A DNA stretch of 64,000 nucleotides. Source: Arthrobacter sp. P2b. GTDB taxonomy: Bacteria; Actinomycetota; Actinomycetes; Actinomycetales; Micrococcaceae. Positions 56,831 through 64,000 of the stretch are shown here, in pieces. Below the pieces are notes generated by a model that made no database searches, was not told where the DNA came from, and worked only from the letters and a program-made list of their open reading frames with translations. Within the stretch, counting starts at the first letter, position 1. Each line of letters starts with the position of its first letter. Made by a program: the position numbers and the translations under genes. The stretch lies in the NCBI RefSeq assembly GCF_900168295.1, contig NZ_FVZL01000004.1, positions 1 to 64,000 of the forward strand, written 5' to 3'.

Positions 56831-59125
56831 ATGCGGGAACCGATGACCAGCGACGATGTTTTTGAAGCGGAGACCGTTGCCGGCGAAAACGAAGAAGCAG
56901 CTGCTGAACCGTCAGCGGACCCGGACGTCAATTTCGACGAGCAGTTTTATCCGGCCCGGCCCAAGGCCCTAAGGCCCACCGCCCGGCGGCGCCAATACTT
57001 TGCCACCAGGCCATCCTTCGAATTCGATGGACGCAATGCGGCCTATGTTGAATGGCTGCGGAACCAGGCGATGCTCGGCGACGCCAACACATTGGCCCGG
57101 CAGCTCTCCGGGCAAGCCAGCATGTGGCAGAACTCCTACGCTCACCCGAACCCCCGGGCTGCCGTGGAGCGGGCACCCGTCTGGTTCACTGCCTATCCGC
57201 TGTCCTTCATCACCAGGTCCACCGAGTCCTTCCTCTCGGCCCTGGGCGATCCGGCCATGTGGGAAGCGTTCAGCGAAATAGGCATCCGGGCCATCCACAC
57301 CGGTCCGGTGAAACTGGCCGGAGGCATCAGCGGCTGGTCCCAGACGCCCAGCGTGGACGGGCACTTCGACCGGATCAGCATGGCGATCGATCCGGTGTTC
57401 GGAACCGAGGATGAGTTCCGCCGGATGTGCGAGGTCGCCGCGGAACACGGCGGAACCATCATCGATGACATCGTTCCCGGCCACACCGGCAAGGGAGCTG
57501 ATTTCCGCCTGGCCGAAATGAATTTCCGGGACTACCCGGGCATCTACCACATGGTGGATATCCCGGAGGAGGACTGGCACCTGCTGCCGGACGTCCCCGA
57601 GGGGCAGGACTCCGTCAACCTGAGCCCCGATTCCGAGCAGGCCCTGCAGAAGGCCGGGTACATCATTGGCCGGCTGCAGCGGGTGATCTTCTACGAACCG
57701 GGCGTCAAGGAAACCAACTGGAGCGCCACCCGGCCCATCGTGGACACCACCGGAAAGACCCGCCGCTGGGTCTACCTCCACTACTTCAAGGCAGGCCAGC
57801 CGTCCATCAACTGGCTGGACCCGACGTTCGCCGGGATGCGCCTTGTGGTGGGGGACGCACTGCATTCCCTGGTGGACCTGGGCACCGGCGCACTGCGGCT
57901 GGATGCCAACGGCTTCCTCGGGGTGGAAAAGAGCGCCGAGGAGCAGCCGGGCTGGTCCGAGGGGCATCCGCTGTCCGAGGCAGCCAACCAGCTCATCGGC
58001 TCAATGATCCGCAAGGTGGGCGGGTTCTCCTTCCAGGAGCTGAACCTGACCATCGACGACATCAAGGCGACGTCCGAGGCGGGCCCGGACCTTTCCTACG
58101 ACTTCATCACCCGGCCGGCCTACCACTACGCGCTGGTCACCGCCGATACCGAGTTCCTGCGGCTGACGCTCAAGCTGTCCATGGAAATCGGCGTCGACCA
58201 GGCATCGCTGGTCCACGCCCTGCAGAACCATGACGAACTGACGTACGAGCTGATGCACTTTGCCGCGGGGCACCGGGATGAGGTCTTCGAGCTCAACGGG
58301 CAGGAACTGACGGGCGCCCAGGTTGCCGAACAGGTGCAGCAGACCATGCGGGAGCGCCTGACCGGGGAGAACGCCCCCTACAACGCCTTGTTCACCACCA
58401 ACGGCATCGCCTGCACGTCGGTCAGCTTCATCATGGCCGCGCTGGGCATCAAGGACCCCCAAGCGGTGACCCCGGAAGAGGAGGCGCGGATCCTGGATGT
58501 CCACATCCTCCTCGCCATGTACAACGCGCTCCAGCCGGGCGTCTTCGCACTCTCCGGCTGGGACCTGGCCGGCATCATGGCACTGGACCGCAAGAGCGTC
58601 GCCGAACTCACCGCCCAGGGTGACACCCGCTGGATCAACCGCGGTGCTCACGACATCATGGGCACCAGCCCGGACGCGGTAACCTCCTCCGCTGGTATGC
58701 CCCGGGCCCGGAGCCTGTACGGCCCGCTCCCCGAGCAGCTGCAGAACCCGTCCTCCTTCGCGAGGCGCCTGCAGCGGATCCTGGCGGTCCGCGAGGAAAG
58801 CGGCATCGCCACAGGTGCCCTGCTGGATGTACCGGACGTCTCCAACCGTGGACTGCTGGTGATGGTGGTCCGGCTGAACAGCGGCGCACTGGGCGTTACG
58901 GTGCTGAATTTCTCCGACCAGGACATTGCGGGCAGCATCCAGTCCAGCCACCTGGCGCCCGGGGCTGCCGTCCACGACCTGTTCACCGGCGATGCCGTTG
59001 GCCAGGTGGATGACCTGCACAGCTTCTTCCTCGAACTGCCCGCTTACCAGGGCACGGTCCTGCAGCTGACAGAGGAAGAGGAGACCGGGCAGGAGGACGG
59101 CGTTACTGCACCACCCGTGGGCTGA
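56831..59125 (+). CDS. Trehalose synthase-like GH13 enzyme (maltose alpha-D-glucosyltransferase)
   Basis: 764 aa. An acidic N-terminal stretch of about 40 residues precedes a (beta/alpha)8 GH13 barrel. [10 protein letters not shown] carries nucleophile Asp358, FSFQELNL carries acid/base Glu403, and [11 protein letters not shown] carries the third Asp. The C-terminal beta domain is [24 protein letters not shown]. Trehalose synthases interconvert maltose and trehalose; this protein resembles a large actinobacterial subgroup so annotated, but region I ([11 protein letters not shown]) departs from the usual D-x-V-x-N-H form, so another disaccharide reaction is possible. AGAGGA lies before the ATG. 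It is monocistronic between gntR and a beta-helix gene. Confidence 0.78.
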   Translation: MREPMTSDDVFEAETVAGENEEAAAEPSADPDVNFDEQFYPARPKALRPTARRRQYFATRPSFEFDGRNAAYVEWLRNQAMLGDANTLARQLSGQASMWQNSYAHPNPRAAVERAPVWFTAYPLSFITRSTESFLSALGDPAMWEAFSEIGIRAIHTGPVKLAGGISGWSQTPSVDGHFDRISMAIDPVFGTEDEFRRMCEVAAEHGGTIIDDIVPGHTGKGADFRLAEMNFRDYPGIYHMVDIPEEDWHLLPDVPEGQDSVNLSPDSEQALQKAGYIIGRLQRVIFYEPGVKETNWSATRPIVDTTGKTRRWVYLHYFKAGQPSINWLDPTFAGMRLVVGDALHSLVDLGTGALRLDANGFLGVEKSAEEQPGWSEGHPLSEAANQLIGSMIRKVGGFSFQELNLTIDDIKATSEAGPDLSYDFITRPAYHYALVTADTEFLRLTLKLSMEIGVDQASLVHALQNHDELTYELMHFAAGHRDEVFELNGQELTGAQVAEQVQQTMRERLTGENAPYNALFTTNGIACTSVSFIMAALGIKDPQAVTPEEEARILDVHILLAMYNALQPGVFALSGWDLAGIMALDRKSVAELTAQGDTRWINRGAHDIMGTSPDAVTSSAGMPRARSLYGPLPEQLQNPSSFARRLQRILAVREESGIATGALLDVPDVSNRGLLVMVVRLNSGALGVTVLNFSDQDIAGSIQSSHLAPGAAVHDLFTGDAVGQVDDLHSFFLELPAYQGTVLQLTEEEETGQEDGVTAPPVG

Positions 59126-59214
59126 TTTTCCTTGCGGCCGCGCGGGAATCCCTGTGGGTTCTCAACCGTTAACTGAATGTTCGGTAAGTTACCCGCGCGT
59201 AAACGAGGGATTGA

Positions 59215-59667
59215 ATGAACGGGAAGTTTGTATCTGTTGAGGACGACGCCGGGAAGGTCACCCGCTACGTCCGTCACGGCAACGGCGGGGGCCTGGTGGC
59301 GCCCGGGGCAGTCGTGGCCGAAAGCGCCCGCATCGGCGCCATGACGTACGTGGAGCAGGGCGCACAGATCGGTCCCGGCTGCCGGATCGGCCACGGGAGC
59401 TGGATTGACCGTGAAGCCAGGATCGGCGACCGGACGGTGGTGGGTGACGGCGTGCGCATCGGCCGTGCGACGGTGATTGGAAGCCGGGTACACATCGGCA
59501 GCCACTCGCGCATTGGTTCCGGGGTCCTCATTGAGCACGGGGTCCACGTGCACGCGGACAGCACCGTGCCCGACGGCGGCCAGGTCCTGCTGGGTTCGCG
59601 GACCCCGGAACGCGCTGCGGCACGGAAGCGGCCGCACCGCAGCGGCAGGGGCAGGATCGCCGCCTGA
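59215..59667 (+). CDS. Small left-handed beta-helix (hexapeptide-repeat) protein
   Basis: 150 aa. Residues about 28-125 are a run of hexapeptide repeats ([I/V]-G-x4): VVAESARIGAMTYVEQGAQIG, CRIGHGSWIDREARIGD, VVGDGVRIGRATVIGSRVHIG and HSRIGSGVLIEHG. This is the left-handed beta-helix fold of acyltransferases and gamma-carbonic anhydrases. There is no separate catalytic domain and the C-terminus is basic (ARKRPHRSGRGR). Function is unknown; it might be a sugar acyltransferase or a scaffold. Convergent with the following transporter, with only 5 bp between stops. Confidence 0.75.
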   Translation: MNGKFVSVEDDAGKVTRYVRHGNGGGLVAPGAVVAESARIGAMTYVEQGAQIGPGCRIGHGSWIDREARIGDRTVVGDGVRIGRATVIGSRVHIGSHSRIGSGVLIEHGVHVHADSTVPDGGQVLLGSRTPERAAARKRPHRSGRGRIAA

Positions 59668-59672
59668 GGCTG

Positions 59673-61187
59673 CTAGCGCGCCCCGGCAGCCTCGCGAACC
59701 TCAGGGGCAGGCGCGAGCAGCATGGTTGCGGTATCGATGCGCTCATCAGTGTCCTGCCGGGCGACCAGCTCGTCCGCCTCCTCGCGGCTGGCAACCACAG
59801 GCACTGACCCGAGCAGGGGCCGGGACGCCGACTCCCGCATCTTCAGCAAGGCAAACAGCGCCACCAGCGAGAAGAACATCACGTAGAACGCGGGAGCGTA
59901 CAGGTTCCCGGTCGCCTCAACGAGGATCTGGCTGACCAGGGGCGTGGTGCCGCCGAAAACCGAAATGGCGAGGTTGTGCGTGACGCCTACCGATCCGAAC
60001 CGGGAGGCCGTGGGAAAGAGCTCCGACATCACGGCCGCGGTCAGTGCGAGGAAAAACGCCGAGGGCAGCGACACCAGGAACAGTGCCAGGTACAGGGACC
60101 ACAACGTTCCCAACTGCATCAGGGTAAAGGCCGGCAGCAGCAGGACCAGGTTTCCGATCGTGGCCATCGCGTAGATGGGGCGCCGGCCGATGCGGTCGGA
60201 CCAGCGGGCCACGAGAGGGATCATGAGCGCCAGCAGAACCAGGACGACGACGGCGGCAACCGCCGTGTGCATAGGGTCGGATCCGACCTGGGTTTCCAAG
60301 TACGTGGGTATGTAGCTGGTGAGCAGGTACCCCGTCGTGCCGTCGGCGGCAACGAGGGAGCAGCCGATCAGGATTTGCGGCCAGTAGTGCTTGAAGATGT
60401 TCGGCAGGTTGTGCCGGACGAAGATGGGGTCAATGTCTTCGGTTCCGGCCTTCGCGTGGGCGGCCTCGAAGCTGGGTGATTCCGGGAGCCGGAGCCGCAT
60501 CAGAATCGCCACGATGCCCAGGGGAAGGGCGATCAGGAACGGGATGCGCCAGCCGCCGTCCAGCATTGCGCTGTCACCCCACGCTGAGGTGGTGATGGCG
60601 GTGGTTGCGGCCACCATGCTGGCACCGGCAGCGAAGCCGAGCATTGAGCCGGAGTTCAGCAGGGAGGCCATATACCCGCGGTTGCGGTCGGGCGAGAACT
60701 CGGAGATGTAGGTCGCGGCACCGGAATATTCGCCGCCGGTGGAGAAACCCTGCAGCATCTTGAGCAGGTACAGGGGGATGATGACCCACAGGCCCACCTC
60801 GCCTGCTGTGGGGAGCAGGCCGATCCCGGTTGTGGCCACGGCCATCAGTGCCATCGTGAAGAAGAGCACTTTGCGCCGGCCGATCCTGTCACCCAGCGGC
60901 CCGAGGATCATTCCACCCAGGGGGCGAACGATGAAGGACACAGCGAAACCGAGCAGGGTGACCAGCAGGCCCATGCGTTCGTCCATGCCCTCGGTGAACA
61001 CGGAGGTCATGACGACGGCCAGGTAGCCGTAGACTCCGATGTCGTACCACTCAATGAAGTTGCCTACCCCAGCACCTACCTGCGCCTTCCGCAGTTCGTT
61101 CTTATCCACGATGATGCAGTCGCCCGCCGTCAGTCGGCGGGCAGTTTTGTGGCGCACGGGGTGCTCTTCTTTTGAGTGTTCGAACAT
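59673..61187 (-). CDS. MFS transporter, MHS family (ProP-like)
   Basis: 504 aa, 12 helices: AGVGNFIEWYDIGVYGYLAVVMTSVF, MILGPLGDRIGRRKVLFFTMAL, LKMLQGFSTGGEYSGAATYISEFSP (the MHS helix-5 motif, also in ProP), ARWSDRIGRRPIYAMATIG. A hydrophilic C-terminal tail of about 50 residues follows helix 12. ProP-like members carry proline/betaine or citrate-type acids; substrate not assigned. The N-terminal stretch before helix 1 is unusually long and basic; an internal start is possible. Confidence 0.87.
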   Translation of the reverse strand: MFEHSKEEHPVRHKTARRLTAGDCIIVDKNELRKAQVGAGVGNFIEWYDIGVYGYLAVVMTSVFTEGMDERMGLLVTLLGFAVSFIVRPLGGMILGPLGDRIGRRKVLFFTMALMAVATTGIGLLPTAGEVGLWVIIPLYLLKMLQGFSTGGEYSGAATYISEFSPDRNRGYMASLLNSGSMLGFAAGASMVAATTAITTSAWGDSAMLDGGWRIPFLIALPLGIVAILMRLRLPESPSFEAAHAKAGTEDIDPIFVRHNLPNIFKHYWPQILIGCSLVAADGTTGYLLTSYIPTYLETQVGSDPMHTAVAAVVVLVLLALMIPLVARWSDRIGRRPIYAMATIGNLVLLLPAFTLMQLGTLWSLYLALFLVSLPSAFFLALTAAVMSELFPTASRFGSVGVTHNLAISVFGGTTPLVSQILVEATGNLYAPAFYVMFFSLVALFALLKMRESASRPLLGSVPVVASREEADELVARQDTDERIDTATMLLAPAPEVREAAGAR

Positions 61188-61458
61188 CTTTGTCCTGTCT
61201 CTGTACCGGATGACGGGTGGGCAGGAGTACCGGCGGTCAACCGGAATCCCCTAGGGGAGGCTGGTAAGTATTGTGCCAGAAAGACAACGGAGGATCGGCC
61301 GCCTTCCCGCCCCGAATGTGATCTGAGCCTCCATTTTCCGCGTGATCAGCCCGTCTCGGGGCTGTTGCAATAGAAGCAACTGGTCGCGTCACAATCATCA
61401 AATGAGGACGTTCCCATCCTCGCCCTGCCGAAAATTGACCCTTTGCGCCCCGGGGTTT

Positions 61459-62553
61459 TCACGGGCAACTGGAGCCCGGGCTGCCGGCCTCCGGACCGGC
61501 AGCCCGCCTTCTGATGCCACGGCCGGCCCGCAGGGCCGCCACGCCCCAAACGGCAAGGAAGGCCGCAACCAACAAGAGCCCTGCCTCGCCCAGGTCGATA
61601 TCGCCCAGCCAGGCGGTGACCGGGTCATCCAGCCCAAAGGCGGCATGGGCGAACCCGCCGAGGGTGATGGCTGCGATGAAGAGCGCCGACACCGCGGAAA
61701 GGCCCGTCACCAAGGCATTGAAACCGAGCGTGCGCTGCGGGTGGTCCAGGGCGGAGCGGTACATCCGCATCATGGCCACGCCGTTGACCGAATCGCACAG
61801 CGTCATCGCGGCGGCGAACGCCAGCGGCAGCGCAAGAAGGGCGAAGGGCGGCACCCCGGCCAGGGACGCCGCCGTCGTCATCATCAGCAGCCCGATGGTG
61901 GTGGCGGTGTCGAATCCCAGCCCGAACAGGAAGCCGATCACGTAGATGTTCCGTGGCCGCAGCACCCTGGACAGGGGCCTGGCCAGCAGCCGGGCCATGA
62001 GCCCCTGCTGTTCGAGGTCCGCCGGACTGATTGCCGTGCCGCTGCGGGCCCGGCGGTAGGCCTGCACCGACCTGGCGAACGCCGACCCGTTGAACAGGCC
62101 CATCGCCAGCAGGAACACGCCGGAAACGCCGCTCCCGATCAGCCCTAGCACCAGGTTCCCGGCGGACCCGTCCTGCATGAACCCGCCCACGATGCCGGCG
62201 CCGGCGACCACCAGCACCCCGGCGAGGGTCACCACCGAACTGTGCCCCAGGCTGAAGGCAAAGCCGACACTGACAGGGTCCTGCCGCTGCGCCACGAACT
62301 TCCGCGTCGAATTATCGATCGCAGCCAGGTGGTCCCAGTCGTAGCTGTGCTTCACGCCGGCCAGGTAGGCGGTCAGGACCAGGCCCCACGTGAGCGCGTG
62401 GGCACCGGCCGCACCGGCGTTCCCTGCGAGCAGGAGTACGACGGCGGCCGCATGCAGCGCGGCCACCGCACCAAAGGTGAACATCAGGCGCGTCCGAACC
62501 GGCAGTGCTTCCCGCTGCCGGTAGTAGGCGGCGATGTCCGTGATGGCCGTCAT
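61459..62553 (-). CDS. NiCoT-family nickel/cobalt transporter of the urease operon
   Basis: 364 aa, about eight helices. The helix II signature, normally R-H-A-x-D-A-D-H-I, reads V-K-H-S-Y-D-W-D-H-L-A-A-I-D-N here: the metal-contacting His, Asp, Asp and His are kept while the small residues change. The later LGFDTATTIGLL motif and VGFAFSLGHSSVV are present. Family members import Ni2+ or Co2+; position directly behind ureD (1-bp overlap) points to nickel for urease. A hairpin with perfect 10-bp arms (61478-61487/61496-61505) covers the last codons and may be the operon terminator. Confidence 0.9.
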   Translation of the reverse strand: MTAITDIAAYYRQREALPVRTRLMFTFGAVAALHAAAVVLLLAGNAGAAGAHALTWGLVLTAYLAGVKHSYDWDHLAAIDNSTRKFVAQRQDPVSVGFAFSLGHSSVVTLAGVLVVAGAGIVGGFMQDGSAGNLVLGLIGSGVSGVFLLAMGLFNGSAFARSVQAYRRARSGTAISPADLEQQGLMARLLARPLSRVLRPRNIYVIGFLFGLGFDTATTIGLLMMTTAASLAGVPPFALLALPLAFAAAMTLCDSVNGVAMMRMYRSALDHPQRTLGFNALVTGLSAVSALFIAAITLGGFAHAAFGLDDPVTAWLGDIDLGEAGLLLVAAFLAVWGVAALRAGRGIRRRAAGPEAGSPGSSCP

Positions 62554-63530
62554 CAGTGCTTCCTCAGGTTCAGCGGTCCCTGCCCGTGCCAGCGTTCCCG
62601 CAGGAGGTTGGCGCAGGCCGAAAGAAGGAGGTTCAGTTCCCCGGTGCTGTTGGACAGGGCGCGGAGCACCAGGCCGGAAGTACCCGCGACGGCCCGGGTC
62701 AGGGAGATGCCGGGCAACGCATCGAATCCGGCGGCGAGCAGGTGCAGTTCGTCGGCGAGCGCCTGGTCCACGCGGGCGTCCACCACCACGAGGGACCCCA
62801 CGTGGCTGAAGCCCTCCATAAACCCGACCCCGGTGACATCGCCCGACGGCGGCCGGATCAGCAGGTTGTCCAGCGCCAGGAGTTCAGACGTCCCGCCGGC
62901 GCCGTCGGGTTCCACCCGGATCTCGTTGCGCAGCCGGACTTGCTCGTACCGGAAGGCGGTCCCGTCCGGCGACCAGCCTGGGGTCACCACCTCAGCCATG
63001 ACCAGCGACGACGACGGCCGCAGGGCAATGGAGGTCCGCTGCCGGTAGCTGGCCTCCCGGTAGGCGATGAGCTGGTCGGGCATGAGCTCCAACCGCGCCC
63101 CCTCCCCCAGCCGGACAGTCATCCGCTGCTCAGCAAAAGACCCCGGAGTCCGGTAAACCTTCGTGGCGGACTGGGTAGTCAACAGGAGGTCAGCCCCATC
63201 CCCAACTTCAACATCCAGCACAAAAAGATCAGCCCCAAGATAAGCCCCGCCAGGATTCACCACGACGTAGCAAACCTGCCCCGAGTCATCGAGATAATGC
63301 GGCCGAAGAACTCTCAAGGCGCCCTGATGATACTGGTGCACGGCAACCGAGCGCTGGCCACGCACGGCGACCCGAAGCTCCAACCGGCCCATCGCGGGCC
63401 GATCAGCGGACGCGGGTGATAGGGGCCGCGGCGTGGCGGGCACCGCGAAGCGGGCACGGCCCCTATCACCCGCGGGCGCAGGCCCAGGTGCGATGAACGC
63501 CTTAGGCGCGGGGGCCGCCGTCGTGCTCAC
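62553..63530 (-). CDS. ureD: Urease accessory protein UreD
   Basis: 325 aa. Beta-rich UreD fold: [77 protein letters not shown]. UreD joins UreF and UreG to load nickel into apo-urease. The N-terminal about 45 residues (Ala/Pro-rich) are not UreD-like and contain an 18-bp inverted repeat; an ATG at 63392 ([14 protein letters not shown]) begins exactly at the conserved domain but lacks a ribosome site. The gene overlaps ureG by 4 bp and the NiCoT gene by 1 bp. Confidence 0.92.
   Translation of the reverse strand: MSTTAAPAPKAFIAPGPAPAGDRGRARFAVPATPRPLSPASADRPAMGRLELRVAVRGQRSVAVHQYHQGALRVLRPHYLDDSGQVCYVVVNPGGAYLGADLFVLDVEVGDGADLLLTTQSATKVYRTPGSFAEQRMTVRLGEGARLELMPDQLIAYREASYRQRTSIALRPSSSLVMAEVVTPGWSPDGTAFRYEQVRLRNEIRVEPDGAGGTSELLALDNLLIRPPSGDVTGVGFMEGFSHVGSLVVVDARVDQALADELHLLAAGFDALPGISLTRAVAGTSGLVLRALSNSTGELNLLLSACANLLRERWHGQGPLNLRKH
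63411..63474. repeat. 18-bp inverted repeat in the 5' end of ureD
   Basis: Perfect arms CGCGGGTGATAGGGGCCG at 63411-63428 and its complement at 63457-63474, 28 bp between. It lies within the non-conserved N-terminal extension of UreD and would form a strong hairpin in the ureG-ureD mRNA. Confidence 0.75.
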
Positions 63531-64000
63531 TGGGCGAGGTCGAGCATCAGGACGTCACGCCGAACCCATTCGATGACGGCGTCGAGTCCTTCGTCGGTTT
63601 TCAGGTTGGTGAAGCAGAACAGCTTTTCCCCGCGGAATTCCTTGGAGTCCCGTTCCATGACTGCGAGGTCCGCGCCGACGTGGGGTGCGAGGTCGGTTTT
63701 GTTGATGATGAAGAGGTCGGACTTGATCATGCCCTGGCCGGCTTTGCGGGGGATCTTCTCGCCTTGGGCCACATCGATGATGTAGATGGAGAAGTCGACG
63801 AGTTCAGGGCTGAAGGTGGCGGACAGGTTGTCGCCGCCGGATTCGACGAAGATCACCTGCAGGTCGGGATGGCGGGCTTTGAGTTCCTCGATGGCGGCGG
63901 TGTTCATGGAGGTGTCTTCGCGGATGGCGGTGTGCGGGCAGCCGCCGGTTTCGACGCCGATGATCCGGTCCACGGGGAGGATGCCATTGGCGGCGAGGAT
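63527..64000 (-). CDS. ureG: Urease accessory GTPase UreG, C-terminal part (5' end outside window)
   Basis: About 157 C-terminal residues; the frame stays open to the window edge ([31 protein letters not shown]). [15 protein letters not shown] holds the Cys-Pro-His nickel site, [18 protein letters not shown] is the switch region, and [16 protein letters not shown] is the N-K-x-D guanine motif. The P-loop lies beyond the edge. UreG hydrolyses GTP to drive nickel delivery to urease. It overlaps ureD by 4 bp, so the order ureG-ureD-NiCoT is one operon; the urease structural genes should lie further right. Confidence 0.95.
   Translation of the reverse strand: MLAANGILPVDRIIGVETGGCPHTAIREDTSMNTAAIEELKARHPDLQVIFVESGGDNLSATFSPELVDFSIYIIDVAQGEKIPRKAGQGMIKSDLFIINKTDLAPHVGADLAVMERDSKEFRGEKLFCFTNLKTDEGLDAVIEWVRRDVLMLDLAQ

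Overview
The window reads as chromosome from a high-GC actinobacterium of the Arthrobacter/Pseudarthrobacter type (Micrococcaceae). The reasons are the uniformly high GC, the DUF222/HNH endonuclease tail at the left edge, DUF3040 and DUF4193 proteins, two GAF-ANTAR regulators, and a very large share of plant-polysaccharide and plant-glycoside genes. No rRNA, tRNA, CRISPR array, prophage or insertion sequence was recognised.

Layout. 1-2931: HNH endonuclease tail, a PrmC-like methyltransferase, a lactonase-family beta-propeller. 3066-8682: starch/maltodextrin genes (secreted GH13 amylase with two X25-like modules; MalQ). 8857-15890: a LacI-controlled rhamnoside module (regulator, lipoprotein binding protein, two CUT1 permeases, GH78 rhamnosidase) with two GTAGA-N4-TCTAC operators around the promoter. 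16025-24251: mixed housekeeping and stress genes (GAF-ANTAR, aldo/keto reductase, DUF3040, DMT exporter with TetR, SDR, GH15, DUF4193).

24324-48083 is the most striking part: what looks like a complete flavonol-rhamnoglucoside (rutin-type) catabolic region. It has a bicupin quercetin 2,3-dioxygenase. A long minus-strand operon holds a GH78 rhamnosidase, three alpha/beta hydrolases, a fumarylacetoacetase-family hydrolase, an FAD aromatic hydroxylase and a DUF3500 protein. An IclR regulator is transcribed divergently from that operon. A second minus-strand operon holds a Dpp-type ABC importer and another GH78, with a GH1 beta-glucosidase divergent to it. A TTTCAT-N4-TGGAAT motif lies in front of the dioxygenase, the iclR/rhamnosidase promoter region and the ABC/GH1 promoter region; the last two copies sit in a 40-bp block identical at 33 positions. 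The proposed route is import, removal of rhamnose (GH78) and glucose (GH1), opening of the flavonol (dioxygenase, releasing CO), depside hydrolysis (esterase), and breakdown of the phloroglucinol-carboxylate half by the monooxygenase, DUF3500 and FAH proteins. No classical ring-cleavage dioxygenase is present, so DUF3500 is a candidate for an unassigned step.

48165-51643: a small protein, a second GAF-ANTAR regulator, a type-B carboxylesterase, an SRPBCC protein and a hypothetical protein. 51651-56705: a compact carbohydrate locus (SDR, MHS-family transporter, split transketolase, FCD-type GntR) with repeated (GAC)TGT-NN-AC(A/C)GTC sites and no kinase. 56831-61187: a trehalose-synthase-like GH13 enzyme, a left-handed beta-helix protein, an MHS-family transporter. 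61459-64000: the end of a minus-strand urease accessory operon (ureG, cut by the window edge; ureD; a NiCoT nickel transporter).

The only stretch over 300 bases without a gene (36898-37204) holds a terminator, a promoter and tandem operators. In 593-852, 17990-18176, 61188-61458 and the other short gaps not listed, I see nothing beyond ordinary spacer.
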